Source: Apostichopus parvimensis
Taxonomy: Eukaryota; Echinodermata; Holothuroidea; Aspidochirotida; Stichopodidae
DNA: 38,021 nt
Assembly (NCBI GenBank): GCA_000934455.1
Contig: KN884383.1
Coordinates: forward strand, 5,760-43,780
Direction of reading: 5' to 3'
In this document: piece after piece, positions 22,031 to 35,500 of the stretch
Layout of the letters: each line of letters starts with the position of its first letter
How positions within the stretch are numbered: the first letter of the stretch is position 1
The notes under the pieces: generated by a model
Told to the model about the DNA's origin: nothing
The model's input: only the letters and a program-made list of their open reading frames with translations
Databases searched by the model: none
Made by a program: the position numbers and the translations under genes

Positions 22031-25000
22031 TGATGAGAAGATTGTTATCAGTGGTTGTAGGAGCCAAAGAACTCACTGTGAAGAACTATCAGGGCAAAGA
22101 AAATATTGACCCCAATTTGTCGTTATATTTGTTCATGTCCATGTTACAGAAATGTTTGTTTTTTTTCCATTTTGTAACAAAGCAATAATGCTTGTGTGAA
22201 TTTATGTATTGTTCTAACAAAATATATTGTGAAAAAATTGCAGCATCATACTGTAATCATATAATTCTATTCTGGTAGATGAGAATATCTAAGAACTGCT
22301 GTTGAGACGGGGGGGGAGGGGAGGATGGGGGAAGGGTGAGTGGGGGGATTGGTTTGCTTAGGGAGGAGTAAATCATGAAATTGAAAGTGGATTATATAAT
22401 TGGCATAAGTCTATAAATATTTTATTCCCTAATTATTGTTCCCCCCCCCCCAGAGTGACATAATTGACCAGGAATGAGTAACTTATAAATCAAGGAATGT
22501 TTAACTTTTACATCTTCAGTCATGATTGGATAAATGTCAACATTAGTCACATTAGTCACATTGAATTACTGACTGCAAGGTATAGAGGTATGTTCTATAA
22601 ATATTGGTATGCTAAGAAAAAACACTTCTGAAAAACTTGTAATAGAGCCACCATTTTGTAAAGTCATTTAAAAGTTAGTTACAAAGTTATAAATGTGTGA
22701 CAGTGGTTCCAAAATGCACCTGCATATATTGATATCACTGCTCAATTGTGAAACTTCAATATTAATTATAAGGTGTTAAATGGTTTGTGCTGCTGTGAGA
22801 TGCACAAAAGAAAATCATGTTTGATAACCTTAATACATTACCTTCTTAGGTGGAATCGATTGATAAATCATTTAAACATTGATCCTACGAAATTATTTAA
22901 GATGCAAGATATTGTCTTCCATTATGAATTTTCATTTATTTTTTTTGGACACAAAGAGGTAATATTGAAGTAAAAGTATGTCTTCTTGTGTAACTTGAGT
23001 TGGCAATATAGCTTCCAGTAAATTGTCACAGCTTGAATTCCTTTTATGTATATATTGGTTCTTGTGTAACTTAGCTCTGTAAATTGCTATCAACTTGTGT
23101 AAAGATATCAATGCTGAAAGTAATGAAATAGTCAGTCTTATAAAAAACAGAGAGAGTAATAAAAGTAAAAAAACAACTTATAAATGCTCTTGGTTTCATT
23201 TTGCCTTTGAAGTATAATACATCTGTGTCCAATTTTGAAATTTATTTTTGCGAACAAACCAGAAGGCTTTTCATGTCTGAGTCAGTCCCTCTGTTGAACA
23301 GAGTATAGTGAGAGAAAACTATTTTTATCATGAAGTAGTTTGTAAAGTTTGAAATAAAGAGAAATACCAGGAGAATAATTTGCAATTTGGGGGTTGATTA
23401 AAGTAACAAGGCCAAAAATTCATGTTTTATTGTACAAATCAGCAAGTTGGAATTACTTGGCAGAGCTTTAGCACAATTACACCCTCCAACTGTTTTGTAC
23501 CTTATCAACTTTTTATGAATGGTTTAATGGATAACATAGAGCATTTTTGTTAACCTTTTATAACTTAATGGAAAACCCTAACCAATGCAATCACAATGGC
23601 AAGGTTGGTGTGATGATTGTGCGTAAATATGCTCCCAAGGGAAGGCAAATCTGAACGTATCTTATCACAATGTGAAAACAACTTTTGAGTACACAACATC
23701 TCACAAAGGAAAAGTGAGATGGATTTCTTAATTCCCATGTGTATATCCCACATGTAGATGTTGCCTGTTGCTCTTTGTGGTGGTCAAAGGTCACCAGAGG
23801 TAAAAATGCAAACAATTTTCGCAAGGTTTATCTCAAAAAGTGAATCTCTGATCGATCCCATACTTTCCGGCTGCCACCTGTTAAATGGCTAAAAGTTTGT
23901 CGTTTTTATTGGAAAGTCAAAAGTAATTTTTGGTCACAAAATGCTTGTTTCGTCAAGTTCAGAGATAAGTTGAGGTCAACACATCAGAAAAGTGGAAACC
24001 TTGAAAGCATGGTACCTCAACAAGGGAATCTCCCTAATTTCTACATAGTTCAACTAATTACGTGAATGGAACCTCTGTGCATGGTCGCATTTCTGGTGTT
24101 ACCCGAAAAAGTTATATTTTCACCGTAATCTCTTTTCTGCAACTTTCCAATGTTTAATAATGAAATTCTTAGTCGACTTAGTCTACATCAGTATCGACAT
24201 CAGTATCAACAAATATGGTCAACAGGGTTCAGTTCAGAGAGAAAAAGACTCGTATATCTGAGGTCACAAAATTTCTAACCTAATCCTGGCCAAAGTAAGT
24301 CTTTCTTCATCGAAATATCCTGTTAGAAATAACAAGCAGCTTCCTATCAAATGTCTAGTGTAAATATACAATTTCTATATGGATTGCCCTTGGTACAGTT
24401 TAACCGATGCTTTGATATGAATAGCTATGAATCATGTACATATTGTCATGTAAAACTGCACATAACATGTATGGTGCAATACACTTTTCATATGGAGCTG
24501 CTGGGGTATGTCATCTTCAAATTAGCGAGGTGAATTTGACCTGGCTATGGTATAAAGTATGGTTAAGAATTATTTCAAGTCCTCAGCTAGCATAATACTT
24601 TTAGTGAAAGAGAAAGAACAACTTCCAAGATTACAACTAAAAAAATGAAATAAAACAAAACAATTCAATATATTTGTATATGATAAATCAGCATGTCACT
24701 GTAAAACACTAAAATTCAAGTTAAAATACAGACAATAATCTATAAAATTTAACAATAAGTTTATAAAACACCCATTCAGTAGAAAAAAAACAGTTATTTC
24801 ATGTGAGATGATCAAGCAAAGATGCTGAATACAAAATGTTGGAAGCATGGCAAGTTTGATAAGAAACCAGCAATTGAGAGTTCATCTACAAATTGGGGGT
24901 GGGAGAAGGGGGAAGGGATGTTATAAATTACTGGAATTTTCAGAATCCTACACTGAAAGAAACACAGGATCAAGCAACAGTTCATAACATTCAAAGTATC

Positions 25001-26323
25001 ATCATTAAAGGTGCTGTACAGCTGCATGCAGACATACATAGTACTGAGATGAAAATTGTTCTTGGATCGAGTCAGTTGCACATAACTTTGCTCAAAGACT
25101 GGTCCATAGGAAACACCAGTCTCTCCATCTACTCCCCCTCACCTCCCCCCTCCCTCACTTACCCAAATCATGTACATACTTGGGATCATAGCATTCATTG
25201 AAAGGTTGTAAAACTTGTTGTATATATAGTAAAACAAACAATATAAAGCATCATAATATATTATAAGAAATGCACATACAACTGAAAGACACATGGTAAA
25301 TGCATAAATCCCTGCAAAATGTTCTTATTCAAATTGAATTGTTTCGTTTTGTATTTAAGTTTAAATAAACTTTAAAATGTAAGTGAACAAAGTTCTTCTT
25401 GGTTGGATTAAAATTTCTGACATACTTAAGTTTTCTGCATGATATATGTATGTAAGCATTTAGCATGTATGTAAGCATGCAGATTTGGTTACATACAGGA
25501 GTTACGTCAAGGGTGGGTAGAAACCCACTTTTAACAAGACTATGAGAGACACATGAAGCGATATTGCCAACTATTTCAGGAAATGAAACCCAACGATTTC
25601 TTCAAAAATATAAAACAGTTGAAAAGATATTACCAGTCACTAAAATCATTATTTAAAAGCTGTAACACCCTCCAGCCACAATAAAACACTGAATACACTT
25701 ATGGGTTAAAAAGAGTACAAAAATATCTTTCATCTCTAAATATAGTATGCTGGTAGCTTAAAAATCCTGTTTGCACCATTATTTTTATATAAATATTGAA
25801 TTAATCCTACCTTCATGCAAAATGTAAAAAGTTTTAAATGTTTGCGGGAAACATGAACCCTGATAAATGATAGCAAAAGTAATACTTACATGCATTATAG
25901 ATAAAATTACAGAAATAACATTTCATCTTTAAAAACAGTTCTCTCATTTCATGTCCATGCATTGCCTTATATCAAAAAGACAGCAGCATCTAGTGTATGT
26001 TATATTGTACATTAGTACATTAAACTACTATTTGTATATCCAAATTAGCCACGAACCACTCCGGGATACTTTTTAGTTTTATCTCCAGTTTAAAACTGCC
26101 GAAAATGTTGTACATGCAAGCTTTGGATCCAAATATTTGTAAATTTGTAAACGTGTACTTTACACTGACTTACTATTCATTTCCATATTTCCATACATAA
26201 ATTAAGGATAATTTCTTGGCTTTTGGTGAGTGTCATTGGAGGAGACATCACGTCCGATGGCAGAAAGATTAAAAGAAGCTACTTGAGTATTCTAGTAACT
26301 TCCAGATCAAGTGTATGAACCCC
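22031..26323. other. 3' ends of the convergent genes and intergenic DNA
   Basis: No coding exon is supported. On the plus strand, AATAAA hexamers at 23158-23163 and 23353-23358 are candidate poly(A) signals for the coiled-coil gene. G/C-runs lie near 22308-22345 and 22441-22452. The TMEM43 3' UTR starts at 26323 and runs left; I could not place its poly(A) site. Confidence 0.45.
23158..23163 (+). terminator. Candidate poly(A) signal AATAAA
   Basis: Canonical hexamer 1.1 kb after the stop codon of the coiled-coil gene; another lies at 23353-23358. Which of them is used, if either, cannot be told from sequence. Confidence 0.3.
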
Positions 26324-26541
26324 TCAGACCTTTGAGCTTGCCTTCTTCTGTCCGACGCTGCCAAACTTCACGAGGATCACAAACGGGATGAAGACAAAAA
26401 GCGACATGACTAGGAGGACGACCAGCTTGAGGCTGATCCAACAGAGGATGGTGATAAGGAAGAGGAGGCAGAGACATGCTAACAGATGAAACCTCAATGG
26501 ATTGACCAGGAAAAAGTCTTGGACTTCAGGAACAAACGAAG
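26324..26541 (-). CDS. TMEM43: TMEM43 last coding exon
   Basis: Starts after CACACACAG in phase 1 and ends with TGA at 26326-26324. FVPEVQDFFLVNP matches human WFPVFRDLVNIG. Two more membrane helices follow (LLACLCLLFLITILCW and LVVLLVMSLFVFIPFVILV), then a Lys-rich tail. Confidence 0.93.
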
Positions 26542-29500
26542 CTGTGTGTGAAACAAGAGAGGCTGGCTGTTGTGAGTTACAGTGTAAGCTGTAAACAAGA
26601 GGACGGAATAAAGCCAGATATATCCCTCGACAGTTATGCAGTTATCTCTGTTGGAGTAATGTCCAAGTGTATTTCTACAATGTGTAGTGTTTCTAGTTAC
26701 ATATAAAGGACTTATAATATGGGGCAGAAGGGGGGGGGGGGTTGCTATGAATTTCATGTGCTGTGTTATGAATTAAAAAGTAAAGGAGTAAGGGTGGGGG
26801 AGGGAGAGCAGAGTGGACAAAGACAGAATGGTAGTGTTGAGTGAAAGTGTTGCAACACTTTGAATCACATTATTGAAAGAAGCCCCAGCTCTTATTTCTC
26901 CTGCACTTCTCGGTATACAGTATGGAAAAGATGTCAGGACTAAATGAACATCTACTGTCACCCATATGTTCGACTTACCTATTTGATAAATTATGTTATT
27001 AGCCAGACTAAATCCTATGACCAACAGGATGAATCCACCCAGTCTCAGGGTCCAACCACGACCTGTGCTAATGTTCATGTCTTCCACAATCAATTCCTGT
27101 TGGGAAACAAAAAACAGAGGAAATCCAAATATTACAAAATAAGCTAGAACTAATGTCACAGTTAACACCATCTCAATATGATAAAATTATCAGTGTTACA
27201 CATATCTTCTTCCAGGCTAACCTGTATAGAGAAATGAAGAAAACAGTAGAAAATCTATTGGGGACCTTCTCAGAATCACAATTTTTAAAAAAAGAAGGAA
27301 TTTGAAGTTACCTGCAATCCATGCAAACAGAACATGAACGTAATGTACAAGCTTGCAAAAAGTATCAATAAAATGCCAACAGGGTTCTCACACATTACAA
27401 AAACATGTAACACCTAAAAAATAACATATTTGTTATGTTTTCAAATGTATATTATATAAAATATTGGTAAACATTGTACTTGACTTTTGAGGGTTAATCT
27501 AAGAGGGATGTAGTTATATTTTGGCAATAGGACACAACATCTTCACCTTTTATAGGTTTTTCATTTATGAATTTGTACCCACAATCCCCTGCCCCTTCAC
27601 ACTTCAACCGTTCAACATAGCTGAATTTTGTTTACAGAGCGTTTATTTAATATTACCCTTACTTGAAGAAAACAAATTGCTATTAATTTCAAACATTTTT
27701 AATATTCATGAAAAGAAATTAAAATTTGGATGTCCTCCACTTGACAAACCAAAATGATGATTTTACCTTGGCTGTCTTTTTGCCAAAGTGTACAACATCT
27801 AATCTTTCGTTTCCTTTTCTGTATCGGGTCAACTGACCATTTATTTGCTTCGCCAAAATGCTAACCTGTAAAGAGAAAGACGAACACAGAACACATAAAA
27901 TCTCTTGTGTACTTTACATATATACAACTCAGCAAAATTAACCATTAAATCATCTTAAAAACTTTGCCAAACCTTTCAACCATAAAGAACAGAAAGAAGG
28001 AAGGGTAAGGGGAGGAACAACTATTCCTTAAGGGGACAATAGAAGGCTAACACTTCTTGGAGTGAGACTTAGACAGTCAATTGTGTTAGCGTCATTATTT
28101 AGCACTTTTTTGAGGATCTGGACAAGATATGGGTGCAGGGGAACAAGTCTGAGGGGAGAACCTAGTTCCTCACAATTAACTGTCCGACTTCTCTACATTG
28201 TAACTACAGTATCTTTGGAGTGTAATGCAGTATACATTATAATTCAACCAAATACCAATTTCAGGAAAACCAAAAGGTCTCGTATCTCCTAAAAAGTTCA
28301 ACATATCACCTTCTTATTTCCTGAAATGCTTCATTCCTTAAACATGAATTCTGGTACTCTGACTCAAATGTATGGACACACAGAATACTTTATGAAACTG
28401 TACAACTACTGATATAGTGATTAATATATAATGAAGTACTTACATCTTGTGCAGGCCCCAGGGGATTATCGTCTTGTCCACTGACTCCACAGTAAAGAAA
28501 GCGTGCTCTTACATCCCCAACCTGTATTACAAAGGCAGAAACATCCACTGTGATAACTAATGTGTATGATAACTAATGAAATATCAGTAAAACAGGACTT
28601 GAAATGGTTGATCAGACTCATATCCCATATCACTAACAACCCAACCTGTATTAAACAACAGAAGCATTCACTATTAAATCTAATGTATGATAACTAATGA
28701 AATATCAGTAAACCAGGACTTGAAATGGTTGACCAGACTCATATCCCATATCACTAATATCCCAACCTGTATTAAACAACAGAAGCATTCACTATTAAAT
28801 CTAATGTATGATAACTAATGAAATATCAGTAAACCAGGACTTGAAATTGTCGACCAGACTTTCTGCAACCAACTCACATGCCACCCCACCCCCCCCCCAA
28901 ATAACATTACAATTAATATGATGACATATAACATCACAATAGCATCTTGACAAGCTAGTAGCTCTATGGAGACTTACCACCTTGATGGGGGTGGGGGAGT
29001 GGCTTGGGGGGTGGGTAGTAGGGCTGTAACGGTTAAACGGTTAACCGACCGAACGGCCGGATAAACGTCCGCCGTACATCGTATAAGTTTAACCGTATTT
29101 GTAATGCCAATTACACAGTCGCTACGGCGCGTCTTCACATCACTTTGTTCCCGAAATAAACCGCAACATTTGCTTGCCGAAAATCACGTAACAATGGCAA
29201 ACTTTATCACGCATCCATACAAAAGATTTTTAAGATCGGCGGTGCGATTGAAGGGATTACCAAGCGGTAAGTGACCTGTGGAGCGCCTATTGTGACCCCG
29301 TTCGAAAACGTGGCGAGTCTGCATCTAATCCTTTCAAATTTATATTGTATTTAAGTAGTAAACGTTTTCTTTTGTATGAAGTTGACTTCAGTTCAGTGTT
29401 CCCTCTAAGGTGCGGGATTCCCTTCAACTGACTCAGTAATCCCACATTTGTCTGCTGGAAATCCCCGCATCTTTATTTTGCATTCGTGATAAGTTTATAC

Positions 29501-32500
29501 TCAATGCACAACCTATTCACTTGATTGTATAGAGAAAAACACTATGAAAATCAGTAGAGAAATTACCAATTGTGTTCGAAAGGTAAACTGGTACACCTTC
29601 AAATATTACGAAAGATCGAGCAAAACACTTTCGAAAAATTCACGCTAAAATGGCATATCGTGCTAAATGCTACAAAGCCATGTAAACAAGGCTCTAATAC
29701 ACCCATTTATCAATAAAACGTAAGACCACATCTGGTGTTAAGCGGGGGAAAAAAGTATTTTCTAGAATTTCCAAAAATACGGAGAAAATATCCTACCATA
29801 GTTAAGTGTATAGCAAATAGCCTAACCATCTCCACGGTTACGGATCTCACGTAACTACAAAAACACAACTAATTGTGTATTGCGAAGTTTACGTTTTCTA
29901 CATGGAAGCAATATTAAGCATTTAGTTCATCATGCCAAGTGGCCTTAAACATGTGATAACAAGGTTTACTTTCATTGTCACAGGGATATTTTACCTACTT
30001 TTCTTGAACGTCTAAGATAATAATTCGCATAACTTTACCGACCCTTTACTGACTGCCCTTATTAATTCTAGACCATGACACGTTCCTTGGCAACATGCCA
30101 AAAAATGTTAACAAGCAGGTGTTAGACAGGGGATGAGCTCACAGTTGTTTGGCAAGGTACCTTGGAAAATGTAGCCTACCGTAGTATTTAAGTGGGGTTA
30201 AACACTGCAGTTGTAAATTGATGTACGTATAGTGCAAGCTATTCATTGTTAGGCAGTCTAGAAACGGTGCTTTGCCGAACGTTGTTTGTTTCATATATCG
30301 CAAGTTTTGTAAGTTAAACTTTTCAAAGATTGTAAGACAGATTAAATCTCTTCATTTTATAAAATAATATGGCTACTCTAACTTGTCATTTCAAAATTTT
30401 CATCAGTTTCGTTACAATTTAAATTAAAAAAGTATTTTGCATCCACAGCTGCGAATTTTTATCGCCAGACACGCCAAATTTTCCGGGGGCGTCCACCCCT
30501 GCCTACCCCGCCACAGTGCACAAATTCAATATATTTGGGAGCCATTGTTGTAGGCTACTTGTAATTGCGTAGGCCTAGCCCCACTACCGTACACTCCTGT
30601 AGTAATCGCTTCCTAACAACAGACTTTCCTAACCTTGGCCTAGCTGGTGAAAGCCTTTTAGTCTAACACTCCATATGATCGCAAACTTCAATACACAAAA
30701 CCAATATTAAGTAGGCCTAGTAATATTAGGCTTAGAACTGCCATACAAATGCCCACGCTTTTACAGTAGGGGCTACGCAATTGACGAAGAAATTGCTTCA
30801 AAAATCTCTGTAACAGTTACCGATGAACTGAAAAGAGAAACAAATATCTGATAAAAATTTCATGAAAACGTGCGATTCGTCATTTTTAATATAACGATCG
30901 TCAAAACTAAGCAAATACAACCAAATTATTGACATACACCTTACGAAAAAAACGATACTTGCAGCGCAATTTTGAGAATGTACTTCCGCATCAAAAGTGG
31001 TGGCGCTCTTTCGGAATTATAATCTGAGCTATATAACTCTGATTTTGGCTCTTATTTTGAGGCAACAACACGGGTTACGTTTAAACGTTAACCGTTCGGT
31101 TAATAGGAACGGTTAACCGGTTAGTGAATTAACCGGAATGACACAGCCCTAGTGGTTAGAGAGCATCATCCAAGCTAATTTTACAATGTCTCTCTATCAA
31201 GTTAACTTTGTTAAGTTCATTATCAACAAAGATGGAAATGTCCAAAATTTTAAAAAGTATCCATGTCCTTTTGGTGTGTCGTTAACATAACAAAATGTTC
31301 AGGTGACAAAATGTCCAAACATGGAATGAATTATTGAGTTATTCAGTAATAAATATTATTCTGCAGGGATTCATTTTGTTTCGGTTCAAACGCTAGTAAA
31401 AATGTTTCAATTTCACCGATTCCAAACTTTAGCAATACCTGGTCAGTTTGGAAAAAAGAATCACAGAGCTACATCAAGGGTTTTATGGGAGCTGATGAGG
31501 ATACAGTACTCAGTAACAAACAAAGATGTAGTAATAGAAGAGTGTATAATTGTTTCTCTCTAACAGCAATACTAATTACAACTGTCTCTAGTTTTAAAAG
31601 GTCGGTATAATCTGGTTACATTTGTGATGATCGTGTGCTAGTAATGGTACTATGATAGGTGTTGTGGTCATATGTTTGTCATTTCTTCGTATGATGACAA
31701 GGAATTATTCATGTATGAAACATTATCATTAAAATTGTCAAAAAGTTTAAAGTTTATCTTGTGCTCATGTATATGTGCTGTTTCAAATGTAACAACAAGG
31801 TAATGGAGATATAATTGCAGCACCTTCCCACATCTCTCCTCTCCCCCTCCCCCCCCCATGCCTTCTTCCAAAAAACAACTTACTACCATTGGATGTTAAG
31901 GAAAGTAGGGTCCAGGTATAATTTAAATCTTAACCTAAGAATGCTATCATACTATAACAAGTCACTTTCATGACAGTACTAACATAACAAATGAGCCAAA
32001 ATGCACAAGTTTTATGATGTGGAAACAAAATTGAAATTAATAACAAATATCAGAGAGCCAGTTGGCTTTGTGATTCCTGGAATAAAATTTGCTCAAAATT
32101 CCAAATAACTATCTGATTAATGTAGAGCAAGTGAGTTATATTTGTCCAAGAATTAAGTAAGAACCAGCAAGATGAGAGATTTCTAGCTCTTATTTGTAGC
32201 ACTCCCTTGTGGGCATCAACCATTTCATTCACTGGTAAGGATTTTATAGTATAGAATTTATTATTCCAAAATGTTTCAATATCCAAAAAGAACAGTCTTC
32301 CTATGTGAAATATAGACACATAGATGTATGAATTAAAGGACATTTCCTTTTACCAATTCTGAGCTAGCAATCATTGCTGTCACCAACCACCCCTTTAATA
32401 ATTGTTATTAATGAATGAGAGCTCTACATGACATTGTTTATACACTGTGAAATATTCACATCTTAGTGCCAAACTTAAAGTCATCTAGTACATATCACAG

Positions 32501-35500
32501 AGAAAGAAAATTTTGAGACCATTTGAGCCAATTCTTCCACCAATTGAGATAACACGTTGACCCCTTGAAGTTCAGAGGGTGGAAATAAGAGGTTGATAAG
32601 GGCCTGCTGAGTGTGTTATAGTGAGTGTGTTAAAGATTACCAACTGATTGCAGCAGTTTTTTTCCTGGATGACTGTATGTTTTGTACAAGACTTATATAG
32701 TGCCCGTTCACAAAACTAGACTGAACTCGAATAAAACTGTTATCCAAAAGAAACTCATAGTGTTGGAGAATTCACAGGTTAATTGTAGCTTGAATTTTGG
32801 AGTTTAAAACGTTTTCAGACTTTGACAACTGTTGACCTCATTTGACACCAGTTGACCTCTATCAATTTCCATAGGACTCTTGCACCAAGCTGGATCTACA
32901 TACTAAGTATTAAGAAAGACAGCAAAAAAGTTCAAAAGCATCTCTACGAATGTTGTTTATAGAATACTCACATCAGGATGAGTTGCAACACCTTTCTGGT
33001 AATACCAGCCATTATGCAACTCTATGCTATATTCATCATTGGGTTGAAGTGTAGGTAGAGGGTGAAACTCTTCCATTTTCTCTTTAAGGTTTTCTTTAAT
33101 ATAGTAACTACCGACATAGGCATGAGTGGCTACAAATGTGGTGCTTTTAACTGGAAATTCTCTGGTGAAGTAAGAAGAAAGCCATTGCTGTTGTTCAATA
33201 AACCAACACAGAATGGTAGAAAAATAGAAAGCCAACAGGTTTAGTGATTCCTGAGTTCCTGACCACATTTTACGAGCACATTCAATAGTAACATTGAAGA
33301 AAAAACAATATTTTTTTTTATCAGTGTTGACTTCAGGTGATCAGCATGGTACTTACATTAATGTACACTTACATATCACATTCACTCATGGTTTTATTTT
33401 ATCATATCAAGTATGAAATTCATCACAGCTTTTACTTGCAGCTATGTTTACGTTTCCAGACTTTGATCTCTGTACACTTCAAATGACCTTCGACCTCCGA
33501 AAAACAATCGGGTACTCTTGTAACTATTAACATAAATCTACATATAAAGATGAAGTTCTATCATCACTCATATAGTGTCTACAATCCAAAGTGTAACATA
33601 CACATACACGCACACATACATGTTTGTATTACATTCAGACCGAGGACCCCATTGTATTTTCCATTGTTCAAATCCACGTTCCCTAACCTTAACAATACCC
33701 CATACAATAGAATTCTTCCGAGGACGTAGTGATTCTTTAGAAATCACAACCGAGGACCTGGAATTCTTTTGTTCAAGTCCTCAGTCAGAATACAAAACAA
33801 GTGCACATTTGCACACACACACACTTCTCATACTAGCATAGAAAACACAGTAAAGATACTCCTTCTTTTACTTATTTTTTCTGATGAAACTTTGACTAGT
33901 CAAGCTAAAGAGCTCTGTATACTAAATATGAGATTTTAGTATAAAACAGCATCAAAATTGTTATCAAAATAAAATTAGAAGGCTGCTTTAAATACTAGCT
34001 ACAATGGACATTATATTTTCTATCCTTTTGATTGCAATTGTCAAACAGTCGCACTTGTTTTTAGGTAATTTTGTACATACTTTTTATTTTGGTGTCTGTC
34101 AGGTTTCAAGAAAGATTCACTTGCAACCGCTTCCGACCTCCATTCTTTGGCTAGAAAAAGAAAAAACAGTGAGATTAAATTATTGTTTTGTAGCAAACAG
34201 AAAAGGAAGAAATCAAAATCTTTTCCCTTCCTTGAGAGCGTACTAATATCATGTTAACTCACACAGGATGCATATTTTAATACAAATATTAGTCAAAAAC
34301 AGTCAAAGCAAATGACATTCCAGTATTGAAACACAGACTGATTACAGTTTGGAGAAAAGGACAGCCTACTGTAGGTATATAGATGATACACTGAGTAACA
34401 GATAAACAATATTACTATTTGTATACTCTAAATATGTCACATGTCATTCATCATGTACAGTTGCCATGGTTCCTAGTCCACAGGAAGTTTTAATTTTGCT
34501 GCAACAACCGTTAATTTAACTTCATTAACTTGCAGTGACACAATTGACAGTATTCCTTTTGGCATTTAATACATGTGACGTGTTCTCACATCCAAACTGT
34601 ACGACTAGTTACCCCAGGCTGAGAACAAACGCTGTCAAACAGTGCTAACTTCACAAGGTGAGTCGTACATGGTGCCATATTCCCATTAGAGTCTGTATCA
34701 ATCTACCCAAATGTTCTCCTTCAGGGAAAGTGCCAAAAAGCAATATGAGAACATCTATTTGATAAATTATCAATCAGGATCTATTTTTTTGTGGCTTGCA
34801 TGTTGGAAGTACATGTGGTGCAAACATTGGGTAAATTGAGGCAAGTTTAGACCCCTTTAGGCCTCCCAGAAGCAGCCTACGAACATTGTTTACTACTGAG
34901 TGAAGAGGTTTGTTTACAGGTGATGAAAACTTCAGGCTCTCATAGCAAAACATCTTCACGGTCATGGTACGGAAAATTGATGGTGCCATGAATGGCCAAT
35001 TTGTCTGCTATCCAGTGATGGGTTGCGTTTAACTAGTGAGAACTTCTGTCTAGACTTAGACCACATTACTTTTGTGATTTAGTGTGTAAGTCAATGAGGC
35101 TTTTAATAGGCGTATCCTACCTCATTGATGCATATTTCTCTAAATGTAAATTTTTTTTGGGCAATATTTGGAGAGATAATGCATTACCAATGCACCCATG
35201 TTGAAAGCCAAGGCCCCAGTCTGTTAGATCTATATCAAAAGCCTGAGTTGGCCGGGCTACTTACTATAAACATTGTTAATTTCACTAGGGCTACTGCCAC
35301 TCTCTGATGAGGACCTTGAGTATTCTATCCACTGATTGATTCTAGCATGAGTTGGCCGGGCTACTTACTATAAACATTGTTAATTTCACTAGGGTTACTG
35401 CCACTCTATGATGAAGACCTTGAGTATTCTATCCACTGATTGATTCTAGCCTGAGTTGGCCGGGCTACTTACTATAAACATTGTTAATTTCACTAGGGTT

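Noticed and set aside
1171..26741. Many runs of 9 or more G or C (near 1171, 3702, 12236, 20932, 22308, 22441, 26730)
   Set aside because: Could form quadruplexes, but they are scattered in introns and intergenic DNA with no common position relative to genes; treated as simple repeats.
32050..32343. Minus-strand frame with FHIGRLFFLDIETF, faintly like the human TMEM43 FVQIGRFFLSSGLI region
   Set aside because: Exon 5 at 33161-32972 already supplies that part of the protein in order, and this frame lacks matching splice phases. The resemblance is probably chance.
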